From Peptoniphilaceae bacterium (GTDB lineage: Bacteria; Bacillota; Clostridia; Tissierellales; Peptoniphilaceae), in the NCBI GenBank assembly GCA_029983595.1, contig JASBZD010000032.1:1-11416 (forward strand): a stretch of 11,416 bases of DNA, in the 5' to 3' direction. Positions 1-6,853 of this stretch are shown here, piece after piece (within the stretch, counting starts at the first letter, position 1; each line of letters starts with the position of its first letter). The notes under the pieces were generated by a model. The model had not been told where the DNA came from, did no database searches, and worked only from the letters and a program-made list of their open reading frames with translations. The position numbers and the translations under genes are program-made.

Positions 1-13
1 GAAGGTAACTATC

Positions 14-1894
14 ATGAAAAAATTATTTACATTGACTGGTGTATTTGCAGGAATATACTTAATATTTCTATTCATACTTTTTTCAAGTTCTCTAATTTTC
101 CCCAATACTCAGGGACAGTTGTATGACTGTATGTTAGAAAAAACAATTACAGCAGATGAATTAAGTTCTATATCAAATAAATATAAAATTACAACATTTA
201 CAACTGAATATAAAAATACTAGCTTTTTTGAAAAAGACATAACATTTAATTATTTTAATAATTCAGATACTGACAATATTAGATATGGGTTGCAAAAAAA
301 GATAATTAGAGCTAATAAAATCCTGTATGAAGAAAATTTAAATAAGGAACTGAAAATACAAAGATTTTGGGCTATAGATAATAATGAAGCTAATTTTAAA
401 TTATTTTCTGAAGATTTAAAAGATTATGCTTTACAAAAAGAGGCATTTGAAAGTCATAGAATGAATTTCTCGATTATTTTTGCAGAAAGAAATATAGAGT
501 TTTTTATATGTGTAATAATGTTTTTGATTTTTTGCGTAAGTATATATTATATATTGCGAAGCAAAGAAATTGCCATATTGAAATTAAATGGATATAATAA
601 TTTTCTTATATCTATGAGAATTTTAGTCAAAGCAGTGAAACAGATTACGTTAGGGTATACTGTGATAGGATTGGCTTTTATTGTTTATTTAAGTTTGCTT
701 AACAGTACTTTGATTGGTGATTTTTTAAGACTTTATATGTATATATTTATATGCTTATTCGTGGCAATGTCAGTTATTTGCATAATCGGTACAATTTTTA
801 TTAAAACATTAAGAATAATACCTGCTTTAAAAAATAATAAAAACAACAAAATTATTATTATTTTAGTAGTATCGTTTAAGGTGGCTATAACAGGTATATT
901 TATATTTTCTGCAACTCACTTATGTAATGATTATTTAGACTACAAATTAACCACTGAGGGTTATGAAAGTATAGAAAGTAAAAATTTCAATTATATAAAG
1001 ACATCAAAAACACCAGATGAAAATCTAATGGAAAGTATATTGCTTGCTATGGAAAAGTGTCACTTAGAAGATATTTATGATTATTCCAATCCAAGCTATA
1101 GTTTAAATGGACATGAGATATTTAATAATATCAAAAAAAGAGAAGAGATGATTACGAATCCGCCTGTGATTAGAATGTCTCATAATATGTTAAAATATGT
1201 AAAGATATATTCAGAGGATAATTCTGTTATTGATGTTAACTCTTTTGATAATAGCAAAACAATCATACTATTGCCTAACAACTTGAAAAATAGAGTAAAC
1301 GAAATACTAAAAAAATACGAAGATATATCAAATTCAAAAGTTGTGTATATAAAAGATAAACAAGAACATTTTAATTTTTTAAGACCTAATGAAAAAGTTT
1401 ATAATGCTATTTATTTATTGAAACCTATAGAAAGAAGTATTTATTTTAATAATGGTAGAGTTCTTTTTGGTAAAGAATCAACAGCTAAAATGGAAAAATA
1501 TTTAATGAAAATAGGTGCAGATAAAGGAACGGTGCAACTTATTAACTTGGAGTCTGAACACAAAAAAATGTTAGATAATATGCAGTTAAAATTGATAGAT
1601 AATATTCAGTTGTTTTTAATAAATACATTATCGTTTTTCTTAGCAATTATTGCAGTTGGTATTGTTTACTGCGAGTTTAGAAAAAAAGAGATTGCGATAA
1701 TGAAAGTGTCATCACGAAAACCGCTCAGGGTAATTTCTGTATTATGTAGTGTAAATATAGTAATTACAACAGTAATAAGTATGATTTTGAATCCGTTGTT
1801 ATGCATCGTTGCTGGATTGGAAATTGTGATATATATTCTAATCGTTTATTTATATTATTCGAGAAAAGCTGTGAGTGTTTTGAAAGGTGAATAA
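14..1894 (+). CDS. Bacteriocin-associated integral membrane protein (DUF1430 type), ABC permease-like
   Basis: A 626-residue polytopic membrane protein that probably forms the membrane part of an ABC system for bacteriocin export or self-protection, with the ATPase encoded immediately after it. Hydrophobic segments lie near residues 5-28, 161-181, 211-230, 241-263, 280-300, 534-553, 574-592 and 594-616. A large extracytoplasmic region (about 30-160) follows the first helix and another (about 303-530) follows the fifth, giving two FtsX/MacB-like halves. Each half has the same cytoplasmic motif after a helix: KEIAILKLNGY (184-194) and KKEIAIMK (557-564). Known members of this family (length about 600-700) sit beside lactococcin 972-type bacteriocin genes and a small ABC ATPase. 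Such a bacteriocin gene would lie upstream, outside the window. The start is ATG with GAAGG at 1-5. Thr codons favour ACA, unlike the genes to the right. Family call is from architecture and context; direction of transport is inferred. Confidence 0.75.
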   Translation: MKKLFTLTGVFAGIYLIFLFILFSSSLIFPNTQGQLYDCMLEKTITADELSSISNKYKITTFTTEYKNTSFFEKDITFNYFNNSDTDNIRYGLQKKIIRANKILYEENLNKELKIQRFWAIDNNEANFKLFSEDLKDYALQKEAFESHRMNFSIIFAERNIEFFICVIMFLIFCVSIYYILRSKEIAILKLNGYNNFLISMRILVKAVKQITLGYTVIGLAFIVYLSLLNSTLIGDFLRLYMYIFICLFVAMSVICIIGTIFIKTLRIIPALKNNKNNKIIIILVVSFKVAITGIFIFSATHLCNDYLDYKLTTEGYESIESKNFNYIKTSKTPDENLMESILLAMEKCHLEDIYDYSNPSYSLNGHEIFNNIKKREEMITNPPVIRMSHNMLKYVKIYSEDNSVIDVNSFDNSKTIILLPNNLKNRVNEILKKYEDISNSKVVYIKDKQEHFNFLRPNEKVYNAIYLLKPIERSIYFNNGRVLFGKESTAKMEKYLMKIGADKGTVQLINLESEHKKMLDNMQLKLIDNIQLFLINTLSFFLAIIAVGIVYCEFRKKEIAIMKVSSRKPLRVISVLCSVNIVITTVISMILNPLLCIVAGLEIVIYILIVYLYYSRKAVSVLKGE

Positions 1895-1902
1895 TTTTCA
1901 CG

Positions 1903-1908
1903 AGGAGG
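1903..1908 (+). promoter_or_regulatory. Ribosome binding site fixing the ABC ATPase start
   Basis: A perfect AGGAGG lies 5 nt before the ATG at 1914. It selects this start over the in-frame GTG at 1887, which has no such site. It lies downstream of the permease stop codon at 1892-1894, so the two genes are separated rather than overlapping. Confidence 0.85.
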
Positions 1909-1913
1909 ATTTT

Positions 1914-2534
1914 ATGATTGAGCTTAAAAAAGTATCCAAATCATATGGAGAGAAAGTATTATTTGATAATTTTGATTGTAATGTGAAAAAAGGAGAGTTT
2001 GTAGGTATTAAAGGTTGCTCAGGGAGTGGTAAATCAACTCTTTTAAATATAATAGGCTTGTTAGAAAACTGTGATAGTGGAGATATTATAATAGATGGTG
2101 ATAAAGTAGATTATAAAGATAAGAAGAAAGTGAAAAAATTATTAAAAACACATATAGGTTATCTTTTTCAAAATTTTGCGTTAATAGATGACTTTACAGT
2201 TTTAGATAATTTATCAATAGGAATTAGTGGCAATAAAAATGATAAAATTAATAAGATAAAAAAAGTTCTTATGGATTTAAACTTAGATGTTGATTTAAAT
2301 AAAAAAATATTCAAATTTTCAGGAGGTGAGCAACAGAGAATTGCAATAGCAAGACTTATATTACAAAATAAGTCTATAATATTAGCGGATGAACCAACTG
2401 CATCAGTTGATCCGAAAAACAGAGATATAATTTTAGATATATTAAAAAAATTAAATAAAGAAGGAAAAACGATTATTTTAGTTTCACATGATGATTATGT
2501 GATAAAACATACAGATAGAGTTATATATCTATAA
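1914..2534 (+). CDS. ABC transporter ATP-binding protein, bacteriocin export/immunity type
   Basis: A 206-residue cytoplasmic ATPase that energises the preceding permease. All ABC motifs are intact: Walker A GCSGSGKST (34-42), Q-loop Gln86, signature FSGGEQQ (135-141), Walker B ILADEP with Asp159 and Glu160, D-loop SVD (164-166) and switch His192. The length is short for an ABC ATPase and typical of the MacB/LolD-like group that includes the lactococcin 972 export ATPases. ATG 1914 is chosen because of the AGGAGG site; a GTG at 1887 would add nine residues (MNNFHEEDF) and overlap the permease stop. The gap to the permease is 19 nt, and an intrinsic terminator follows 12 nt after the stop, so these two genes end a transcription unit that began upstream of the window. 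The ABC ATPase assignment is certain; the bacteriocin link depends on the permease. Confidence 0.92.
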   Translation: MIELKKVSKSYGEKVLFDNFDCNVKKGEFVGIKGCSGSGKSTLLNIIGLLENCDSGDIIIDGDKVDYKDKKKVKKLLKTHIGYLFQNFALIDDFTVLDNLSIGISGNKNDKINKIKKVLMDLNLDVDLNKKIFKFSGGEQQRIAIARLILQNKSIILADEPTASVDPKNRDIILDILKKLNKEGKTIILVSHDDYVIKHTDRVIYL

Positions 2535-2546
2535 ATTATATTGGAG

Positions 2547-2579
2547 AAAGGACTATAGTGAAATACCTTAGTCCTTTTT
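2547..2579 (+). terminator. Intrinsic terminator after the ABC cassette
   Basis: Inverted repeat AAAGGACTA (2547-2555) and TAGTCCTTT (2569-2577), 9 bp with a 13-nt loop, running into five T residues. It ends the permease-ATPase unit. A GTG in the loop preceded by a GGAGAAAGG sequence mimics a start but reads only seven codons. Confidence 0.8.
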
Positions 2580-3137
2580 GAAAAAGAACAAGTAGTAGTA
2601 AATGAAAATGGTAAAAGATATAAAATTGAATTAATAGAAGAATTGAATTTTCGTAGATCTATTATTTATGATTCAGAAGACAATATTTTAAATGAGTTTG
2701 TATTAAATAAATCTACTGGTGATATAAGCTTAAACAATATAATTGTAGCTAGCACAGAAGATGTCAATAATGAGAACCTAGAAGGTCTTGATTCCATATC
2801 ACTAAACATGGGAACATTTGCATATCAGCCAGGATACAAAGTTCAACACATCAGAATACATATTGGTAAATTTATGACTGCAGCTGGAGGTATTGTACTT
2901 TTATCTCAATTTATGTCTATATTAATGCTGGAAGCTGGTACTACTGCCATAACAATGGGTAGTGCTGAAGTTATTAGGAATTTAGTAGTCGATGCAGTAA
3001 GCTATGGTGGTTCTTTAATAAATAAATATGTTGTATTAGAATTTCATAATTATTGGGGAAAAAAATGCAGAGGTTCAGAATGCTTTGAAGGTTATTATAA
3101 TCAAAGATTTCAAAGAGCATGGATTGAAAATGCCTAG
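2580..3137 (+). pseudogene. N-terminally truncated secreted/bacteriocin-like protein, start lost
   Basis: The frame encodes protein-like sequence from just after the terminator T-tract (first residues EKEQVVVNENGKRYKIEL) to the TAG at 3135-3137. There is no ATG before codon 56 of the part that begins at TTG 2643, and that TTG has no properly spaced ribosome binding site. No signal peptide or promoter is present. In the 164 residues after TTG 2643 there is a beta-rich front part (STGDISLNN near 24-32), a glycine-rich hydrophobic stretch (about 74-110), a Cys pair (142, 147) and an aromatic C-terminus (YYNQRFQRAW). From memory the front part recalls large secreted bacteriocin precursors such as the geobacillin-26 family (an NGKxYKI segment, then a YD-type and a TGD-type turn), but I cannot verify this. 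I read it as the C-terminal portion of a secreted protein whose signal peptide was removed by a rearrangement. Less likely, a translated protein starting at TTG 2643. Confidence 0.5.
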
Positions 3138-3172
3138 AAAGAAAATCTAAGTTATTAAGAAAGGATTAGGTT

Positions 3173-3430
3173 ATGGATGAAAAAATTTTAAAGCGACTTC
3201 ATATTTTACAATTGATTTTTGGGTTAGTTTTAGTTATAAACGCTATAATTTATAATTTCTATAAAGATATGATGAATGTTGGATTTTACTTAGCTGCTGT
3301 CTGTTTATTGATTATTATAGTTTTTGGCGTTACTAACTACAAATTATTTAATAAAAATAACAAAACATTATATTTGATCGAATTGATTTTATCGATTATA
3401 GCTTTATTTATAATTTATTTTGTAAAATAG
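3173..3430 (+). CDS. Small three-helix membrane protein, possible immunity protein
   Basis: An 85-residue protein of unrecognised family, consisting almost entirely of three membrane helices at about 10-28, 34-53 and 63-83. Short charged turns separate them (Tyr30-Met35, and Tyr56-Lys64 rich in Asn and Lys). The ATG has AAGGA at 3161-3165, 7 nt upstream. It begins 35 nt after the stop of the truncated secreted-protein frame, and no promoter is obvious between them, so the two were probably co-transcribed. Small hydrophobic proteins placed directly after bacteriocin-like genes often give self-immunity. Here that role is inference from position and size only. The frame is intact even though its upstream partner has lost its start. 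Confidence 0.6.
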   Translation: MDEKILKRLHILQLIFGLVLVINAIIYNFYKDMMNVGFYLAAVCLLIIIVFGVTNYKLFNKNNKTLYLIELILSIIALFIIYFVK

Positions 3431-3510
3431 TAAGTTTTTAGATCTATTTAAAATTATTTAATTCTATTTACTTAAATCTATTTATATATGGAAATTCAAC
3501 TAAGAAATAA

Positions 3511-3538
3511 AAGGATAGCATTAAAATTTGCTATCCTT
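3511..3538. terminator. Bidirectional terminator between the island and rodA
   Basis: A perfect 10-bp inverted repeat: AAGGATAGCA (3511-3520) and TGCTATCCTT (3529-3538), with an 8-nt loop. The plus-strand transcript continues into an A/T-rich ATTTTTAT tail; the minus-strand transcript continues into TTATTTCTT. It serves both converging units. The rodA stop codon (3521-3523 on the minus strand) lies inside the loop, so the last rodA codons form one arm. Confidence 0.8.
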
Positions 3539-4621
3539 ATTTTTATATCTTGATATACTTAGCGCTAGTCCTATCATAGCTAGATTAGTAAGCTGAAATG
3601 TACCACCTGATGAGATAAATGGAAGTGGTATACCTGTTATTGGCATTACTCCTAGTGTCATACCTAGATTTTCCCATATATGAAAAATAAGTAGTGCAGC
3701 TATCCCAATTACTATAAATGATCCAAAGTGGTCTTTACTTTCTCTAGATATATTTACAAGCCTATAGAGCAAGAATATATATAAAGCCATAAGAGAAAGT
3801 CCTCCAATAAACCCAAGTTCCTCTACTAGAACTGGAAATATAAAGTCATTTTGTTTTTCTGGTATAAAACCATATTGGTTTTGGGTGCCTTTATATAGGC
3901 CTTTTCCAGTGATTTTTCCTGACCCTATTGCTATACGCCCCTGTACATATTGATATCCAGTTCCGGATGGGTCTGATTCAGGGTTTAGAAAGTCAAAAAA
4001 TCTATTTTTTTGGTACTGCTCTAGATTCATCCAAAATATTGGCGCTGCTAAAAGCCCAAGCCCCACCACGGCACCTATATATTTCCATGATATTCCTGCT
4101 AAGAATATAATTACTATAAAAATAAACATATAAACCATAGCAGTACCAGCATCTGGCTGAAGTAATATTAGACCTATTGGTATTCCCGAAAAGATTATTA
4201 TTTTTAGAAGAGTTTTTATTTCATTTAGGTCTTCATAATTATCTTCTATAAATGCTGATACACAGATTATATAAGCTATTTTTACAAACTCCGATGGCTG
4301 AAATGTCACTGGCCCAATCTTTAGCCAGGAATGGATTTCAGATGTCCTTGTAGGCCCAATCCCAAAAATTAAAGTAACGACTAATAATATGACTGAAAAT
4401 ACATATATCGGTTTATATATCTTCTTCCATATTCTATAGTCTATAAAACTTAGGACTATCATGGCGATTAGTCCTAAAATAGTAGCTACTATCTGACTTT
4501 TTAATATTCTATTGCCACTTGGCAGACTAAGTGTGGCGCTTTTTAGGACTACTAGTCCAAAAGCTAATAGTAAAATTATGCAAAATATAAGTTTATAATC
4601 GACTCTTTTAGACTTTTTCAT
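3521..4621 (-). CDS. rodA: SEDS-family peptidoglycan glycosyltransferase, RodA type
   Basis: A 366-residue multi-pass protein (about ten helices) of the FtsW/RodA/SpoVE family, which polymerises lipid II into glycan strands with a partner class B penicillin-binding protein. Family motifs are present: WLKIGPVTFQPSEFVKI (99-115), QPDAGTAMV (155-163), the large extracellular loop with PEKQNDFIF (254-262) and PLPFISSGG (332-340). By family alignment from memory, Asp259 in NDFIF matches the catalytic Asp of RodA/FtsW. The C-terminal motif reads SSGGTFQ where SGGTS or YGGSS is more usual. Rod/elongation type is preferred over FtsW because of the WLKIGP and QPDAGT variants and the short tails, but RodA, FtsW and SpoVE are hard to separate by eye. 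It is a single-gene unit, divergent from the next gene, with no nearby mre or PBP genes. No Shine-Dalgarno sequence is visible before its ATG. Confidence 0.88.
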   Translation of the reverse strand: MKKSKRVDYKLIFCIILLLAFGLVVLKSATLSLPSGNRILKSQIVATILGLIAMIVLSFIDYRIWKKIYKPIYVFSVILLVVTLIFGIGPTRTSEIHSWLKIGPVTFQPSEFVKIAYIICVSAFIEDNYEDLNEIKTLLKIIIFSGIPIGLILLQPDAGTAMVYMFIFIVIIFLAGISWKYIGAVVGLGLLAAPIFWMNLEQYQKNRFFDFLNPESDPSGTGYQYVQGRIAIGSGKITGKGLYKGTQNQYGFIPEKQNDFIFPVLVEELGFIGGLSLMALYIFLLYRLVNISRESKDHFGSFIVIGIAALLIFHIWENLGMTLGVMPITGIPLPFISSGGTFQLTNLAMIGLALSISRYKNKDSKF

Positions 4622-4643
4622 AATGTTATTTTAAGTTATTAAA

Positions 4644-4649
4644 ATTATA
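4644..4649 (-). promoter_or_regulatory. Candidate -10 box for rodA
   Basis: TATAAT read on the minus strand, which would place transcription start near 4637 and give a leader of roughly 16 nt. No convincing -35 box is seen at 17 +/- 1 bp. The call rests on the perfect hexamer and the absence of any other upstream space in the 78-bp divergent gap. Confidence 0.35.
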
Positions 4650-4667
4650 AAGTAAAGCTATAGATTT

Positions 4668-4678
4668 TATAATATAAT
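4668..4678 (+). promoter_or_regulatory. Candidate -10 boxes for the 4700-6811 operon
   Basis: Two overlapping perfect TATAAT hexamers at 4668-4673 and 4673-4678. Transcription would start near 4680-4685, just before the ribosome binding site. The -35 region is weak (TTATAA at 4645-4650 for the first box), and it overlaps the rodA -10, so the two divergent promoters may interfere. Confidence 0.45.
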
Positions 4679-4699
4679 ATATCTGAGAGGAGAAATTTC

Positions 4700-5758
4700 T
4701 TGAAAAATAACAAAAAATTTAGATTTACTAAAAAACATGCTATTTTATTAGCTATTATAATTTTTTTACTATTACTTATAAATAAATTAGTCCTTGATAG
4801 AAATAGTGAGAAGCTTATCTTAAATGATGTAGTAGATATTACTGCTGATTCTGAGATTTTATCATCTAATATCACTAAGGATTCAGTAGTTATATGGGAT
4901 AATAATTCTCTAAAATTCTATGATTTTAAGGGCGAAAATATTGCCGATAATGTGGCTAATGGATATTATACTGAAGTATATTATAATAATGATGAGACTA
5001 TATTACTCGATAAACAGCTTAATATCTTATATTTTTATAATTCCTTAGGAAAACTAGTTTCTAAAGTGGAACTATCTGGTGAAGTTTTTTCTATTTTTGT
5101 AAGGGATGGAAATTATTATGTCGTTAGAAAAGATAGGCTAGAAAATGAGACTAACGAATCTTTAACTAAAATTTCTAAAGATGGCAAAGAAGTACCTATT
5201 TATCGCACAAATTCCAATATTATTGATGTGCGTGAGACTAATGGAAATATCTATGTTACTGAGCTTATAATAGAGAATTATTCTTATAAATCGACTTTAA
5301 ATATTATTAAAGGTTCAGAAAATGAGAAGTTTGATTTTGGGTCTGAGACTATTATCGCTATAAATCCTCTAAAGAAAAATACTATTATTGTTACTAATAA
5401 AAATATTTATTCTCTAGCGGGATATGAAAGGACTAAAGTAGCGCTTAAAAATTTTAAAGATTTTTATTTTGATGGCGATGAGACTGTAGTTTTATATTCT
5501 AATAAACTAGATAGATTTAATAAAAATCTTCAGTTAGTAGAGTCAAAAGATGTAAATATAACTAACACTGGAGTACTAAGAGTAAAAAATAGCGATTTTG
5601 TATATGGTCCTACGGATCTAATTGGGTTTTTGGGCGAGGATAGACAATTTACTAGCTCATTTAATGGTGTAGTAAATAATGTAGAGACTAATGGGAAAGA
5701 GATACTTTCAGAATATAGATTTAACGCAAAAGTAATGGATTTAAAGAAAGAGGAATAA
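4700..5758 (+). CDS. Membrane-anchored extracytoplasmic protein, possibly beta-propeller (DUF5711-like)
   Basis: A 352-residue protein with a basic N-terminus (KNNKKFRFTKKH), one membrane helix at about 14-33 with no cleavage site, and an external domain of about 315 residues. The external part is a run of short beta-strand blades with repeating hydrophobic-polar pattern and turns rich in Asn, Asp and Gly, e.g. VVIWDNNSLKFYDFKGENI (63-81), ILLDKQLNILYFYNSLGKLV and TIIVTNKNIYSL. This suggests a six- or seven-bladed propeller. It resembles Firmicute DUF5711 proteins, from memory; no catalytic residues are recognisable. The TTG start is supported by AGGAG at 4688-4692, 7 nt upstream. Its stop TAA shares its last A with the ATG of the mechanosensitive channel gene, so translation of the two is coupled. 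Nearly all Thr codons are ACT. Confidence 0.65.
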   Translation: MKNNKKFRFTKKHAILLAIIIFLLLLINKLVLDRNSEKLILNDVVDITADSEILSSNITKDSVVIWDNNSLKFYDFKGENIADNVANGYYTEVYYNNDETILLDKQLNILYFYNSLGKLVSKVELSGEVFSIFVRDGNYYVVRKDRLENETNESLTKISKDGKEVPIYRTNSNIIDVRETNGNIYVTELIIENYSYKSTLNIIKGSENEKFDFGSETIIAINPLKKNTIIVTNKNIYSLAGYERTKVALKNFKDFYFDGDETVVLYSNKLDRFNKNLQLVESKDVNITNTGVLRVKNSDFVYGPTDLIGFLGEDRQFTSSFNGVVNNVETNGKEILSEYRFNAKVMDLKKEE

Positions 5759-6597
5759 TGAATATTTCAGAGTCTATAAATAATAAACTTTTTGGAGGGG
5801 TTATAGAAAACCCTAGGATATCAGAGCTTTTTGATTTGCTTATAGCTTTACTAGTTTTATATATTACTTATAAAGTTATAAGCTATCTATTATCTAGAAC
5901 TATCCAAAAATTAAAAAAACACGATGATAAAGCACTTAATACGACTGTTCAGATAATAAATAATATTTTAAAAGTCATGTTTGTAGTAATTGGGATATTT
6001 TCTATTTTAGATTTTTTCCATATTAATACTGCAAGTCTTATAGCTACTGCTGGGATAGGAGGAGTCGCTATCGGGTTTGGTGCTCAGTCTCTAGTAAAAG
6101 ATGTAATAAATGGTATTTTTATTCTATTTGAGGGGCAGCTTTTTATTGGTGACGAGGTAGTTATTAATGGAATTAATGGAAATGTCGTGGATACTAATAT
6201 GAGAACTACTACTATAAAAGATTTTAATACTGGTGCGCTTCATATTATACCTAATGGAGAGATAAAAGCTGTAGAAAATAGATCTAGAGTAGATAATAAT
6301 GCGTCATTTACATTTGATGTGCCTATGGAATATGATCCAAAAGTAGTTTTAGAGATATTAAATGAAGCGATGGCTAATTTTAAAAGTGAGGATATTGTAG
6401 ATGGTCCTACTATACTTGGTATTTCAAATTTTAAGGAGAGATCTTATTCTATATTTTTAAGCATGACTACTGTTAATGGTAAATTTTATAAAGCTCGACG
6501 TGATGTAAGATATGTAATTTTAGAATCATTATATGAAAAAGGGATAATTTTAAGTCCTAAAATAAAGTTTGAGGGTGAAGAAGATGCTATATTATGA
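5758..6597 (+). CDS. Small-conductance mechanosensitive channel, MscS/YkuT type
   Basis: A 279-residue MscS-family channel that opens under membrane tension to release solutes during hypo-osmotic shock. Helices: TM1 about 24-46, TM2 about 67-88, and pore-lining TM3 about 91-123. TM3 has the Gly/Ala-packed segment TAGIGGVAIGFGAQSLVKD (97-115). The beta domain follows (about 125-175) with FIGDEV and the conserved IIPNG (163-167), then the alpha/beta C-terminal domain. The length and three-helix layout match the small Firmicute YkuT-like channels rather than large MscK types. ATG 5758 overlaps the preceding stop by 1 nt, with AGAGGA just upstream. The next gene begins 14 nt before its stop. Arg150 and Arg174-Arg176 flank the beta domain as in relatives. 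Family assignment is secure. Confidence 0.93.
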   Translation: MNISESINNKLFGGVIENPRISELFDLLIALLVLYITYKVISYLLSRTIQKLKKHDDKALNTTVQIINNILKVMFVVIGIFSILDFFHINTASLIATAGIGGVAIGFGAQSLVKDVINGIFILFEGQLFIGDEVVINGINGNVVDTNMRTTTIKDFNTGALHIIPNGEIKAVENRSRVDNNASFTFDVPMEYDPKVVLEILNEAMANFKSEDIVDGPTILGISNFKERSYSIFLSMTTVNGKFYKARRDVRYVILESLYEKGIILSPKIKFEGEEDAIL

Positions 6598-6811
6598 ACT
6601 AGGTGATGTCGTAACTTTAAAAAAAGGCCATCCATGTGGAGAAAATAAATGGGAAATATCTCGTACTGGAGCTGATATAAAACTTAAATGTCTAGGTTGT
6701 GAGAGAGAAATCTGGATGACTAGGATGGAGTTTGAAAAACGCGTTCGTAAAATAAAAGAAGGCGAAAAATTTGTTTCGATAATCCATCACCATAAAGAAG
6801 AAAAAGAATAA
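6584..6811 (+). CDS. DUF951 family protein (YyzM-like), putative zinc ribbon
   Basis: A 75-residue soluble protein of the DUF951 family, function unknown. The family pattern is clear: YELGDVVTLKKGHPCG (4-19), then WEISRTGADIKLKCLGC (23-39), then an EFEKRVRKI tail. His17, Cys18, Cys36 and Cys39 could bind a metal such as zinc. ATG 6584 is chosen because AGGGTG lies 6 nt upstream and because the homologous part begins there. The TTG at 6569 would add five residues and has no better site. The start lies inside the mscS gene, overlapping by 14 nt in another frame, which couples their translation. MscS followed by DUF951 is a recurrent Firmicute arrangement, often with ychF nearby, though ychF is not seen here. 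Confidence 0.88.
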   Translation: MLYYELGDVVTLKKGHPCGENKWEISRTGADIKLKCLGCEREIWMTRMEFEKRVRKIKEGEKFVSIIHHHKEEKE

Positions 6812-6824
6812 TAGAATATTTACT

Positions 6825-6853
6825 AGCTTTCAATATTTTTGAGAGCTTTTTTT
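6825..6853 (+). terminator. Intrinsic terminator after the DUF951 gene
   Basis: AGCTTTCA (6825-6832) pairs with TGAGAGCT (6840-6847): 8 bp including one G-U pair, with a 7-nt loop, followed by seven T residues (6847-6853). It ends only 13 nt before the next ATG, so the downstream genes need readthrough or a promoter lying upstream of the hairpin. Confidence 0.75.

Noticed and set aside
1887..1913. GTG start giving an ATPase nine residues longer
   Set aside because: No ribosome site precedes the GTG, whereas AGGAGG lies 5 nt before ATG 1914, and ABC homology begins at the latter.
2558..2581. GTG with upstream GGAGAAAGG resembling a gene start
   Set aside because: It lies in the terminator loop, reads only seven codons before TGA, and the purine run is the terminator's 5' arm.
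3928..4110. 60-codon plus-strand frame inside rodA
   Set aside because: Antisense to conserved rodA motifs, with no ribosome site; a shadow of the real gene.
4645..4875. 76-codon minus-strand frame across the divergent promoter region
   Set aside because: Antisense to the N-terminus of the 4700 gene; phenylalanine- and serine-rich shadow with no ribosome site.
6569..6583. TTG start adding five residues to the DUF951 protein
   Set aside because: ATG 6584 has the AGGGTG site at good spacing, and the family begins there.
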